Below are positions 1 to 7,646 of a DNA stretch of 11,423 nt, piece after piece. The stretch's first letter is position 1, and each line of letters opens with the position of its first letter. The position numbers were made by a program, and so were the translations under genes. This stretch comes from Candidatus Krumholzibacteriia bacterium (GTDB lineage: Bacteria > Krumholzibacteriota > Krumholzibacteriia > Krumholzibacteriales > Krumholzibacteriaceae): contig JAQVGR010000021.1 in the NCBI GenBank assembly GCA_028696635.1, positions 1-11,423 of the forward strand, given 5' to 3'. The notes under the pieces were generated by a model. The model made no database searches and was not told the origin of the DNA. It was given only the letters and a program-made list of their open reading frames with translations.

Positions 1-1
1 C

Positions 2-1312
2 GGGCGGACCCTCGCCCGGCTGACCGTCCCGATGGTCGCCGGGATCGCCGGGATGGTCGCCTTCAATCTCACCGACGCCTTCTTCGTCGGCCGTCTCGGC
101 GCCAGGGAGCTTGCCGCGATCGGATTCACCTTCCCCGTCGTGGCGCTCATCACCCGCGTGGCGATGGGGATCGGCGTCGGGGCGTCGGCGGTCATCTCCC
201 GGGCCGTCGGCCGGGGGGACCGGCGGATGGTCCGGCGGCTGACCACCGACAGCCTCACCCTGGCGATATGCATCGTGGCGCTCTTCGTCGCCGGCGGGTT
301 CGCCGCGTTGGGGCCGCTGTTTGGGGCGCTGGGCGCCGAGGGGGAGATCCTCGGCCTCGTCAGGGAGTACATGGAGATCTGGCTCGCCGGGGTGATCTTC
401 GTCGTCTTCCCGATGGTCAGCAACAACGCGATCAGGGCGAACGGCGACATGAAGACCCCGGCGATGATCATGATCGTCGCGGTGGTCGTCAACATCGTCC
501 TCGATCCCCTGCTGATATTCGGCATCGGGCCGTTTCCCCGCCTCGAGCTGGCCGGCGCGGCTCTGGCGACGGTGATCGCGCGGGCCGTCCAGCTGGTCGT
601 CTCCTTCTGGGTCGTCTGCGTGCGGCGGCGGATGGTCACCTTCGAGCGCAGACCGCTCGTGGAGGTGCTCGACTCGTGGCGGAGCATCCTCTACATCGGC
701 ATACCGGCCGCCGCCACCCGTCTCATCGAGCCGCTGGGGATCGCGGTGGTCACGGGGATCATCGCCTCGGGAGGACCGAAGGGGGTCGCAGCGTACGGCG
801 TCGCGGTCAGGATCGAGTTCCTCGCGATGGCGGTGGTCTTCGCGCTGGCGAGCGTGCTGGGGCCCTTCGTCGGCCAGAACTGGGGGGCGGGCAGGAGGGA
901 CAGGATCATGCGTGCGATCTCTCTCTCGAACCGGTTCACCCTGCTCTGGGGGCTGGGCGTTTTCGCCGCGCTCTCGCTGCCGGCCCGGGCGATCGCCGGT
1001 CTGTTCAGCGGCGATCCCGAGGTGGTCGGGGGCGTGGCGATCTACCTGCGGACCGCGGCGGCGGCGTACTGCCTCTACGGCGGCCTCGTCATCTCCACGT
1101 TCATCATGAACGTCCTGCACCGGCCCCTGCACGCCTCGGGGCTCGCGATCGGCCAGATGTTCCTGCTCACCGTTCCGATGGCGTGGGCCGGATGGCGCCT
1201 GGGAGGCCTCGCGGGGAGCTTCGCCGGGGTCGGGCTCTCCTACGCGCTCGCCGGCGTCGCGGCCCGGCTGGTCCTGCGCGGGGTGCTCGGGCGCCTCGAG
1301 GAGCGCGGTTAG
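2..1312 (+). CDS. MATE-family multidrug/cation antiporter, 5' end cut by window edge
   Basis: This is an integral membrane exporter of the MATE family, which expels drugs or metabolites in exchange for Na+ or H+. The reading frame is open to the first bases of the window. Residues read before the first in-window ATG (position 32) continue the family's N-terminal pattern: LTVPMVAGIAGM, followed by NLTDAFFVGRLG, a typical MATE helix-1 signature. The true start therefore lies upstream, and the ATG at 32 is internal. About 436 residues are present against a usual ~450, so only some 15-25 are missing. There are about a dozen hydrophobic segments, with a second-half repeat beginning near IGIPAAATRLIEPLG, as expected for two six-helix bundles. 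The substrate cannot be told from sequence. The stop is TAG at 1310-1312. The next gene starts about 120 bp downstream, so co-transcription is possible but not shown. Confidence 0.9.
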   Translation, partial: GRTLARLTVPMVAGIAGMVAFNLTDAFFVGRLGARELAAIGFTFPVVALITRVAMGIGVGASAVISRAVGRGDRRMVRRLTTDSLTLAICIVALFVAGGFAALGPLFGALGAEGEILGLVREYMEIWLAGVIFVVFPMVSNNAIRANGDMKTPAMIMIVAVVVNIVLDPLLIFGIGPFPRLELAGAALATVIARAVQLVVSFWVVCVRRRMVTFERRPLVEVLDSWRSILYIGIPAAATRLIEPLGIAVVTGIIASGGPKGVAAYGVAVRIEFLAMAVVFALASVLGPFVGQNWGAGRRDRIMRAISLSNRFTLLWGLGVFAALSLPARAIAGLFSGDPEVVGGVAIYLRTAAAAYCLYGGLVISTFIMNVLHRPLHASGLAIGQMFLLTVPMAWAGWRLGGLAGSFAGVGLSYALAGVAARLVLRGVLGRLEERG

Positions 1313-1318
1313 GGGCGC

Positions 1319-1348
1319 CGGCGGGGGCCCTCCCTAGCATGCCCGCCG
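1319..1348 (+). terminator. Possible weak hairpin after the MATE gene
   Basis: CGGCGGG at 1319-1325 pairs perfectly with CCCGCCG at 1342-1348 around a 16-base loop, just after the MATE stop codon. What follows is AT-rich (AAAATCATTATATT) but has no run of T, so this is not a standard Rho-independent terminator. It may attenuate transcription, or be a chance pairing in GC-rich DNA. Confidence 0.25.
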
Positions 1349-1362
1349 AAAATCATTATATT
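1334..1362 (+). promoter_or_regulatory. Weak candidate promoter before the lipoprotein gene
   Basis: A TATATT box at 1357-1362 sits in a short AT-rich island inside GC-rich sequence and is the best -10 candidate upstream of the ATG at 1436. The matching -35 position, 17 bp upstream (CTAGCA, 1334-1339), agrees with TTGACA at only three of six bases. It would leave a leader of about 68 nt. The evidence is the AT-rich island and the spacing only. Confidence 0.3.
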
Positions 1363-1435
1363 CATCGGTACGGGGAACAGAGGGGTATCAGGCCGCCGCC
1401 AGGCGGAGCACGCACGGAAAGGACGCGTCCCGACG

Positions 1436-1520
1436 ATGAGCGGAAGGGGTCTGTATATCATCACCGCGACGGCTGCCGCCCTGTTCGGGTGCTCCGGACG
1501 CGAGGGGGAGCCGCGCGCGC
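1436..1520 (+). pseudogene. Lipoprotein signal peptide separated by a frameshift from the downstream SGNH-like domain
   Basis: An ATG at 1436, with GGAAAGGA about 12 bases upstream, opens a convincing lipoprotein signal peptide: MSGRGLYIITATAAALFGC, with a short basic start, a hydrophobic core and lipobox L-F-G-C at residues 16-19. After Cys19 and a short Ser/Gly/Arg linker, this frame turns into Arg/Pro-rich nonsense and stops at 1762. The sensible mature protein continues in another frame, from RVAFLHHSTG at about 1518 on. The two parts are best explained as one gene of about 254-255 codons broken by an indel between 1493 and 1520. One missing CG unit in the (CG)5 run at 1512-1521, or one extra G in the G5 run at 1504-1508, would each restore the frame. 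Sequencing or assembly error and a true mutation are both possible. Confidence 0.7.
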
Positions 1521-1521
1521 G
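1512..1521 (+). repeat. (CG)5 dinucleotide run at the presumed frameshift
   Basis: Five tandem CG units lie exactly between the lipoprotein signal frame and the hydrolase-like frame. Gain of one unit (2 bp) would join the two frames. Such runs are prone both to replication slippage and to sequencing or assembly error, so this is one of two candidate sites of the frameshift. Confidence 0.6.
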
Positions 1522-1580
1522 TCGCGTTCCTGCACCATTCGACCGGGCGGACCGTCTGGGACGGGGGGCTCGGGAAGTGG

Positions 1581-2201
1581 ATGAAGGCGTACGACAGGGA
1601 GCACGGCACCGGGTACGGGATCGTCGAGATCGAGTTCCCGAAGGAGTCGCCGTACGGATGGAACAACTACCCGCACGACTACTGGAACATCTGGGTGCGG
1701 AACGCCGGTCCCGGGCCGTACCTGGAAGAGCCGACCCTCGAGATCCTCTCGAAGGAGCATGACGTTGTCGTATTCAAGCACTGCTTCCCCGTGAGCGGGA
1801 TCCTCCCGGACACGGGCGCCCCCGACCTCTCGTCGAGCGAGAAAAGGATCGAGAACTACCGGCTCCAGTACGAGGCGCTCCGGGAAAAGATGCGTTCGTT
1901 CCCCGGGACGAAGTTCATCGTCTGGACCGGCGCGGCGCTCGTGCGCGGCGCGACCGACGAGGGTCAGGCACTGCGCGCGCGGGAGTTCTTCGAGTGGGTC
2001 GCCGGCGAGTGGGATGAGCCGGGGGACAACATATACGTGTGGGATTTTTACGCCCTCGAGACGGAAGGCGGGCTGTACCTGCGCGACGAGTACGCGAAGG
2101 GCCCGACCGATTCGCATCCGAACGCGGGGTTCGCGCGCCGGGTCGCGCCGCTGCTCGGACAGCGGATCGTCGACGTGATCGAGGGGCGGGGCGACGAGTG
2201 A
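1581..2201 (+). CDS. SGNH-like exported hydrolase domain (mature part of the frameshifted lipoprotein)
   Basis: The frame starting at this ATG gives 206 residues, but its sense extends upstream without an ATG to about 1518, adding RVAFLHHSTGRTVWDGGLGKW. The ATG at 1581 is thus probably internal and the real start is the lipoprotein ATG at 1436. The block VAFLHHSTG looks like block I of SGNH/GDSL-type hydrolases with His in place of Gly-Asp, making Ser of H-H-S-T-G the candidate nucleophile. A beta-strand plus polar segment KFIVWTGAALVRGAT lies mid-protein, and TDSHPNAGF near the C-terminus resembles the Asp/His block V. I infer a lipid-anchored esterase- or acetylhydrolase-like protein, with unknown substrate. 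The gene lies 22 bp before a second protein of related design, and both have the same ACGGAAAGGAC ribosome-binding stretch. Function as an active enzyme is unproven. Confidence 0.65.
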   Translation: MKAYDREHGTGYGIVEIEFPKESPYGWNNYPHDYWNIWVRNAGPGPYLEEPTLEILSKEHDVVVFKHCFPVSGILPDTGAPDLSSSEKRIENYRLQYEALREKMRSFPGTKFIVWTGAALVRGATDEGQALRAREFFEWVAGEWDEPGDNIYVWDFYALETEGGLYLRDEYAKGPTDSHPNAGFARRVAPLLGQRIVDVIEGRGDE

Positions 2202-2223
2202 GACGACGGAAAGGACACGCATC

Positions 2224-3117
2224 GTGAAGCCGTACACATCTTCGATTCTGATCGCCGCGGCGCTCGCCGCCGCGACCGTGCATCCCGCGGCGGCCTGGGA
2301 TGGCGGCGCGCTGCGGATCGAGCACACCTGCTCCGAGCTCGGCCGGATCCCGGCCGCGTGGATAGACTCGACCAGGGCGGATATCAATGTCCATTTCGCT
2401 CATACGTCACACGGTGGACAGATTCTTGACGGACTTGGTCACATCGCTGTGCATGACGCCTTTTATCCTATGGTATACGAATATAATGCGCTCCCCCAGC
2501 AGGTCGACGCCCTGCGCATATTCGATGGTCAGCTTGCAGCAACCTACATCACACCGGATCTATACTGGGCGAGCCCCGAAGGGATCGATCAGACCATAGC
2601 CGTACTCACCGCCAACCCGGAGATCGACATATCGTTCTTTGTCTGGTGCACCCAGCTAGACACGTGGACCGCGCCAGAGATTGGAGCTTATATGGATTCG
2701 ATCTCGACGCTCGAGGCGCGGTTCCCCGGCGTGGCCTTCGTCTACTGCACGGGGAACGCGCAGGGCACCGGCGAGGCGGGATACAACCGCTGGCGCCGTA
2801 ACGAGGAGATCCGGGCCTACTGCGCCCGGAACGGAAAGGTGCTCTACGATTTCGCAGACCTCGACTCGTGGTGGTGGAACCCCGTCGCCGGCGCCTGGGA
2901 GCAGGCGACCTACGAGCACGAGGGGTTCCTTGTCCCCGTCGAGCACCCGCAGTTCAACGGCGACGAGACATCCCACACGACCTGGGAGAGCTGCATACAG
3001 AAGGGGCGGGCGATGTGGTGGCTCGGGGCGATGCTCGCCGGGTGGTACGCCGACCCGACCGGCGTCCGGGAGACCTCTCTCGGGGGATTGAAGCGGCGCT
3101 TTCGCGCCGAGCCCTAG
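2224..3117 (+). CDS. Secreted SGNH-like hypothetical protein
   Basis: The GTG start is supported by GGAAAGGA ending 7 bases upstream and by the signal peptide that follows: a hydrophobic stretch from about residue 8 to 22, and a likely signal peptidase I site after PAAA, residues 21-24. The mature part is about 273 residues. FAHTSHGGQI (residues 58-67) resembles block I of SGNH-type hydrolases with Ser62 as candidate nucleophile. The segment VAFVYCTGNAQGTGEAGYNR (about 170-189) resembles a central strand-loop. GDETSH (246-251) could supply the Asp/His pair. It parallels its upstream neighbour in block order, which suggests old tandem paralogues. Five cysteines remain in the mature chain (36, 142, 175, 200, 257), so disulfides are possible. 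The C-terminus ends in a short basic tail, LGGLKRRFR. Substrate is unknown. Residues about 55-158 are encoded by unusually low-GC DNA. Confidence 0.75.
   Translation: MKPYTSSILIAAALAAATVHPAAAWDGGALRIEHTCSELGRIPAAWIDSTRADINVHFAHTSHGGQILDGLGHIAVHDAFYPMVYEYNALPQQVDALRIFDGQLAATYITPDLYWASPEGIDQTIAVLTANPEIDISFFVWCTQLDTWTAPEIGAYMDSISTLEARFPGVAFVYCTGNAQGTGEAGYNRWRRNEEIRAYCARNGKVLYDFADLDSWWWNPVAGAWEQATYEHEGFLVPVEHPQFNGDETSHTTWESCIQKGRAMWWLGAMLAGWYADPTGVRETSLGGLKRRFRAEP
2375..2698 (+). other. Low-GC patch inside a high-GC gene
   Basis: By my base count, 2401-2700 is 162/300 G+C (54%), against 75% in 2281-2340 and 70% in 2701-2760. The change is abrupt at both ends, and the reading frame stays intact. 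Codon choice changes too, with AT-ending codons rare elsewhere here (TTT, TAT, CCT, GTA, GAA, AAT, CTA, ATA). It covers the segment with the presumed catalytic Ser. Homologous replacement from a lower-GC relative of the gene is one explanation. Confidence 0.7.
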
Positions 3118-3127
3118 GAGTGCCCGA

Positions 3128-5134
3128 TCAGCCCGCCGCGGCGAGGCCGCGCAGCTCTTTTTCAGAGATGACCTTCACGCCGAGCTTGAGCGCCTTCTCG
3201 TATTTCGAGCCGGGATCGATCCCCGCGACGACGTAATCGGTCTTCGCGCTGACGCTCGAGGAAACTCTGCCGCCGAGCGACTGGACGAGTCGCTTCGCCT
3301 CGTCGCGCGTCATCGTCTCGAGGGCGCCGGTGAAGACGAACGATTTCCCCGCCAGCGGCGAACCCTTCGCCGTCCGCTCCGGGGCAACGGGGACGACGCC
3401 GAGCTCGAGGAGCTCCAGGACGGCGCGCCGGCCGAGCTCCCCCGCGAAGAACCCCGTGACGCTCGCCGCCACCTCCGGCCCGATCTCCCTGATCGCGGTC
3501 AGCTCCTCCTCGCCGGCGGATGCGAGCGCGTCGATCGATCCGAAGTGCGCGGCGAGTATGCGAGCCACGTGCTCGCCGACGTTCCTGATCCCGAGGGCGT
3601 AGATCAGCCGCTCGAGCGCGATCCGCTTGGATCCCTCTATCGCGGCGACGAGGTTGTCCGCCGAGAGGTCGGCGAAGCCGTCCAGCTCGAGGAGCTGCTC
3701 CTTCCCGAGGCGGAACAGGTCGGCGGCGCCGCCGACCAGCCCCCGGTCGACGAGAGCCTCGACCGTCTTCTCGCCGAGTCCCGCGATGTCGAACGCCCCC
3801 TTCGAGGCGAAGTGCATGATCCCCCGTTTGAGCTGCGCCGGGCAGGCGAGCCCGCCGGTGCAGTAGTGGTTGGCCCCCTCGGCCGCCACCGGCGAACGGC
3901 AGACGGGGCAGCTGCCGGGCATCCGGAACGGCGGCTGCCGACGCCGGCCCGGCACGGGGATCCGCTCGACGACCGCCGGGATCACGTCCCCTGCCCGCTC
4001 GATCCGCACGCGGTCCCCGCGGCGCACGTCCTTGCGCTCGACCTCGCCGGCGTTGTGCAGCGTCGCGCGGCTCACCGTCACCCCGCCGACGTCTACGGGG
4101 AGCAGGAGCGCCACTGGGGTGAGCTTGCCCGTGCGGCCGACGCCGACGACGATATCCTCGACCGTGGTGATCTCGCGGCGCGGCTCGAACTTCAGCGCCA
4201 GGGCCCAGCGCGGCGAGCGCGACCTGGCGCCGAGGGCCGCGCGTTTCGCCTTGTCGTCGACGGCGATGACGACCCCGTCGATCTCGAAGGGGAGCTCCTC
4301 CCGGCGCGCGGCGAGCGCTGCGTGGAACGCGATCGCCTCCTCGATCCCCTCGCAGATTCTCCAGTTGCGGTCGACGAGGAAGCCCCACGCGGCGAGACGC
4401 TCGAGCTCGCCGGCGTGCGTGCCGGGGGCGTCGGCCCCCTCGATCGTCATGATTTCGTAGGCGTAGAAGACGAGGGGCCGCGAGGCGGTGATCCTCGAGT
4501 CGAGCTGCCGCAGCGACCCGGCGGCGGCGTTGCGCGGGTTGGCGAAGCCGCTCTCCCCCATCTCGGTCATCCGGCGGTTCAGGTCGCGGAACCCGTCGAG
4601 CGGTAGCAGCGCCTCTCCCCGCACCGATAACGAACCGGGGATCGAGGCGCCGGCGAGGCGCAGGGGAACGGTGCGTATCGTGCGGGCGTTCGGCGTGATC
4701 TCCTCGCCGATGGTCCCGTCCCCGCGGGTCGCGGCGCGGACGAGCACTCCTTCCTCGTAGACCAGTTCGACCGACAGGCCGTCGAACTTCGGCTCGACCG
4801 TGTAGACGACGCTGTCGAGCTCGAGCGAGCGCCGCACCCGCTCGTCGAAAGCGCGCGCCTGCGCGGGGTCGGCCGTCGAGTCGAGGCTCTGCATCGGGCG
4901 CAGGTGCCGCGCCGGCGGGAGAGAGGATCGCGGCGGAGCGCCGATGCGCTGCGTCGGCGAGTCCGGGGCGGCCAGGTCCGGGAACTCCTCTTCGAGGGAG
5001 ACGAGCTCGCCGCGCAGCTCGTCGTACGCCGCATCGGAGATCTCGGGGGCGTTGTCCGTATAGTATAACCTGTCGTGCCGGTCGATCTCGCGGCGGAGCT
5101 CCGCGATCCTTCGCTGCGCCTCGTCCCGCTTCAC
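3128..5134 (-). CDS. ligA: NAD+-dependent DNA ligase LigA
   Basis: LigA seals 3'-OH/5'-phosphate nicks in DNA during replication and repair, using NAD+ as AMP donor. The protein is 668 residues, the usual length for this family (~670). Domain Ia is marked by YYTDNAPEISDAAYDEL (about 24-40). The adenylation motif KFDG places the AMP-accepting lysine at residue 116. Other ligase motifs are VRGEALLP (171-178), IDGVVI (285-290), ALKFEP (313-318) and VGRTGKLTP (332-340). Four cysteines (409, 412, 425, 431) form the zinc finger. Helix-hairpin-helix repeats follow, and a BRCT domain closes the protein (about 594-668). The start is GTG at 5134-5132, chosen because it gives the canonical N-terminus and has GAGG about 6 bases upstream. 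It overlaps the upstream gene's TGA in the four bases GTGA. It is the last gene of the operon and converges with the secreted protein gene, 10 bp away. Confidence 0.97.
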   Translation of the reverse strand: MKRDEAQRRIAELRREIDRHDRLYYTDNAPEISDAAYDELRGELVSLEEEFPDLAAPDSPTQRIGAPPRSSLPPARHLRPMQSLDSTADPAQARAFDERVRRSLELDSVVYTVEPKFDGLSVELVYEEGVLVRAATRGDGTIGEEITPNARTIRTVPLRLAGASIPGSLSVRGEALLPLDGFRDLNRRMTEMGESGFANPRNAAAGSLRQLDSRITASRPLVFYAYEIMTIEGADAPGTHAGELERLAAWGFLVDRNWRICEGIEEAIAFHAALAARREELPFEIDGVVIAVDDKAKRAALGARSRSPRWALALKFEPRREITTVEDIVVGVGRTGKLTPVALLLPVDVGGVTVSRATLHNAGEVERKDVRRGDRVRIERAGDVIPAVVERIPVPGRRRQPPFRMPGSCPVCRSPVAAEGANHYCTGGLACPAQLKRGIMHFASKGAFDIAGLGEKTVEALVDRGLVGGAADLFRLGKEQLLELDGFADLSADNLVAAIEGSKRIALERLIYALGIRNVGEHVARILAAHFGSIDALASAGEEELTAIREIGPEVAASVTGFFAGELGRRAVLELLELGVVPVAPERTAKGSPLAGKSFVFTGALETMTRDEAKRLVQSLGGRVSSSVSAKTDYVVAGIDPGSKYEKALKLGVKVISEKELRGLAAAG

Positions 5135-7632
5135 GGCAGCCTCTTCTCGAAACGATCCGTGTTGAAATTCATCCTGCGGGCGAGCGCGAGCAGGCTCGAG
5201 ACCGCCTCGGCGTCCGCCTCGCTCCCCGGCGCGCGGGCGTCGATCTTCGCGAGCGCCGCCTCGCACGGGCCGTCGAGCAGGTCGTCGATCACGTTCTGTA
5301 TCTCGTAGGCGGGGGGCTCGATCCCCGATTGCGACCCCCGCTCGACGAGCCGGAGCGCCGCGCCTGTGACCTTTGTGTCGAGCCCGCCGCGCAGAGCGGA
5401 GAGCCGCTCGACGACCACCCGCTCGATCGCCTCGGCGGCGGCGTACGTCTCGAGCTCGATGCCGGTCTCCGAGGCCTCCCCCATGACCGACGAGATCCCC
5501 CGCAGCCCCGCGGGGTCGAGCGAGCGGTCCCACCCGGCGAGCTCGGCCGCGAGCCGGTGGGCGAGATAGGCCCTCGCCGGAGAGACCAGCGAGTCCGGAG
5601 CGGCTATCCCCGACTGGCGGAATATGGTCAGCAGGTGGGCGATCTCGCTGTACAGACCGCCGAAAGTGTCCTCGAGGGCGGCGATCTTGAGGCGGCCGAG
5701 CCGTTCGAGGATCGCGCGGCGGTCGTCCGGGAAGAGATCGTTGATCGTCACGAGCCGCCAGCCGCGAGCGGCTGCCGCCGTGCGCACCGCCTTCGCCCCC
5801 GAGGACTCCGTCGTGTCGAAGAAGTTGCGAAGTTCCTCGTAGTCGTCATCGGTCCTGCTCGGGATCACGGCGCAGACCGCTTCCGCGGGGGGGCCGAAAC
5901 CGCAGAGAAAGCCGAAACGGTGCTCCTCGAGCGTGACTCCGGAGGTCATGGCGAGCAGTCCGGCGACGAGCGACCGGCCGTCGCTGTCGCGGCTGCGCGC
6001 GTCCTTGATCTCGAAACGCCACCCGAACGACTCGGGCGAGATCTCCGGGGATTGGAGCTGTCGCGCGAGAACGAACTGGCCGGCGAAGATGGCGGGCTCG
6101 GCCGCCGAGGCGCGCTTCGTCTCGAGGTAGATCTCCGCCCCGGTGCCGAGGGCGGGGATGTTGCTCCGCGCGAGCCGGAGCTCGCCGAGCAGCCGCCCTT
6201 CGAGATCGTCGCTCCGGCCCGCTCCGGCGAGCTCGATCGCCCGGGCGGCGTACTTCATCAGCTGTGTCGTCTCTATCCCCGATATGTCGTTGAAGAACCA
6301 TCCGCACGAGGTGTACATCAGCTGCGCGTGCCGCTGCGACTCGAGCAGGGCTGCCGCCCGTCTGCGCTCGTCCTCCGCGAGCGTCCGGGCTGCGTGCGCG
6401 TCGACGAATCCGGCGGTGTCCCGGGCCGCGCGGCCGTCGAGGACGGCGATATACTCGTCGCGCGCCTTCCACGGGTCGGCGAGCAGCTTTCCTCCCTCGG
6501 CCTCGAATATACCGGCGAGGCCGTCCCGCAAGCGGTCGAGCCCGCGCCGCAGCGGGGCGCGCCACTTCTGGTCCCATCCCGCCGGCGCGCCGGTGTTGCA
6601 GCCGCAGTCCTCCTTCCAGCGCCCGACCCCGTGGGAGCATGACCACGCGGTCCCCTCGCCTCCGCGCCCCTGCTTGATCTGCGCCTCGCGGGCCGGCTCG
6701 TGCGCGTCGAGGTAGGCGCCGAAGTTGGTCATCGTGATCCCTCGCGCCCTGGCCGCTTCCTCTATCAGGTAGGCGAGCGCCATGTCCCCGAACGGCTCGT
6801 GGTGGCCGTACACCTCGCCGTCGGTCGCTATCGAGACCAGGTCGCCGCCGCCTCGCGCGTAGGCGCCGGCGATCGCGTCGGCGAGGGAGTCGCCGCTGCG
6901 CAGCAGGTGGTTGAAGCTCACATCCGTCGAGATCGTCGCGTCGTAGAAGAAGATGTCGATCCAGCGCCTGCGCGAGCGCCACCGGCGTGGCCCGAAGCAG
7001 CGGTACGGCGTTCCCGCCTCGATCGAGCCGTCGGAGACGTCGGTCCACTCCCCTCCTTCGATCGGCCGGATCCGATCGGCCTGGTGCGGCGAGAGGATGA
7101 TATAGCGGATCCCCTCTTCGATCACGATCTCGAGCGTGTCGTCGTTGATCGCCGTTTCGGCGAGCCATATCCCCTCGGGCTCGCGCCCGAAACGCCGACT
7201 GAAATCGTGTATCCCCCAGCGGATCTGCGTGCGCCGGTCGCGGGGCGTCGCGAGGGGCATGATCATGTGGTTGTAGACCTGGGCGATCGCGTTCCCGTGT
7301 CCGGAGCGCTCGAGGACGGAGGCGGCGTCGGCATCGAGGATCCGGCGGTAGAGGCCGGGATGATGCGACTCGATCCACGATATCAGCGTCGGGCCGAAGT
7401 TGAAGCTGATGTGCTCGTAGTTGTTGACGATCGAAAGGACCCGTCCGTACCCGTCGAGCCTGCGCGAGCGGGCGTTGGGGAGGTAGCACTCGCGCGTGAT
7501 CCGCTCGTTCCAGTCGTGGTACGGGGCTGCGCCGTCCTGCCGGTCTATCCGCTCTGTCCAGGGGTTCTCCCGGGGCGGCTGATAGAAGTGACCGTGGACG
7601 ATCAGATATCGCTTCGCCGGCATCGCATTCAT
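5131..7632 (-). CDS. GH57-family glycoside hydrolase-like protein with DUF3536-type C-terminus
   Basis: An 833-residue cytoplasmic protein without a signal peptide. The N-terminal half is a glycoside hydrolase family 57 catalytic barrel: HGHFYQPPRENPW (13-25) is the first GH57 motif, GIWLAETAIND (154-164) holds the candidate nucleophile Glu159, and ATDGEVYGHHEPFGDMAL (269-286) the candidate acid Asp271. A conserved-looking cluster CSHGVGRWKEDCGC follows (332-345). The C-terminal half, with SCGWFFNDISGIETTQ, resembles the DUF3536 region found fused to GH57 domains. GH57 enzymes cleave or transfer alpha-1,4-glucans with retention; the exact activity of this subgroup is not known to me. ATG 7632 follows the upstream gene's stop by 14 bp and lacks an obvious Shine-Dalgarno sequence; ATG 7623 is an alternative start three codons in. 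The stop overlaps the ligA GTG. Context supports a role in intracellular glucan metabolism. Confidence 0.88.
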   Translation of the reverse strand: MNAMPAKRYLIVHGHFYQPPRENPWTERIDRQDGAAPYHDWNERITRECYLPNARSRRLDGYGRVLSIVNNYEHISFNFGPTLISWIESHHPGLYRRILDADAASVLERSGHGNAIAQVYNHMIMPLATPRDRRTQIRWGIHDFSRRFGREPEGIWLAETAINDDTLEIVIEEGIRYIILSPHQADRIRPIEGGEWTDVSDGSIEAGTPYRCFGPRRWRSRRRWIDIFFYDATISTDVSFNHLLRSGDSLADAIAGAYARGGGDLVSIATDGEVYGHHEPFGDMALAYLIEEAARARGITMTNFGAYLDAHEPAREAQIKQGRGGEGTAWSCSHGVGRWKEDCGCNTGAPAGWDQKWRAPLRRGLDRLRDGLAGIFEAEGGKLLADPWKARDEYIAVLDGRAARDTAGFVDAHAARTLAEDERRRAAALLESQRHAQLMYTSCGWFFNDISGIETTQLMKYAARAIELAGAGRSDDLEGRLLGELRLARSNIPALGTGAEIYLETKRASAAEPAIFAGQFVLARQLQSPEISPESFGWRFEIKDARSRDSDGRSLVAGLLAMTSGVTLEEHRFGFLCGFGPPAEAVCAVIPSRTDDDYEELRNFFDTTESSGAKAVRTAAAARGWRLVTINDLFPDDRRAILERLGRLKIAALEDTFGGLYSEIAHLLTIFRQSGIAAPDSLVSPARAYLAHRLAAELAGWDRSLDPAGLRGISSVMGEASETGIELETYAAAEAIERVVVERLSALRGGLDTKVTGAALRLVERGSQSGIEPPAYEIQNVIDDLLDGPCEAALAKIDARAPGSEADAEAVSSLLALARRMNFNTDRFEKRLP

Positions 7633-7646
7633 GTTGTCTGGCCGTC

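Noticed and set aside
268..1584. 438-codon + strand ORF overlapping the MATE gene
   Set aside because: It is Arg/Gly/Pro-rich with no domain pattern, and is the shadow frame of the MATE gene, which has clear transmembrane helices and family motifs.
1461..2387. 308-codon - strand ORF opposite the SGNH-like genes
   Set aside because: Low-complexity Val/Arg/Pro composition. The + strand frames carry signal peptides, ribosome-binding sites and hydrolase-like blocks.
3545..4606. 353-codon + strand ORF opposite ligA
   Set aside because: LigA motifs (KFDG, zinc-finger cysteines, BRCT) fix the coding strand; this frame is antisense noise.
5135..5533. N-terminal extension of LigA up to 5533
   Set aside because: The extension is Arg/Gly/Ala-rich, lies inside the GH57/DUF3536 gene, and would make LigA far longer than its family. 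The GTG at 5134 gives the canonical N-terminus.
5329..6642. 437-codon + strand ORF opposite the GH57/DUF3536 gene
   Set aside because: Composition is Arg/Glu/Gly/Pro-rich without motifs; it is the shadow of a well-supported gene.
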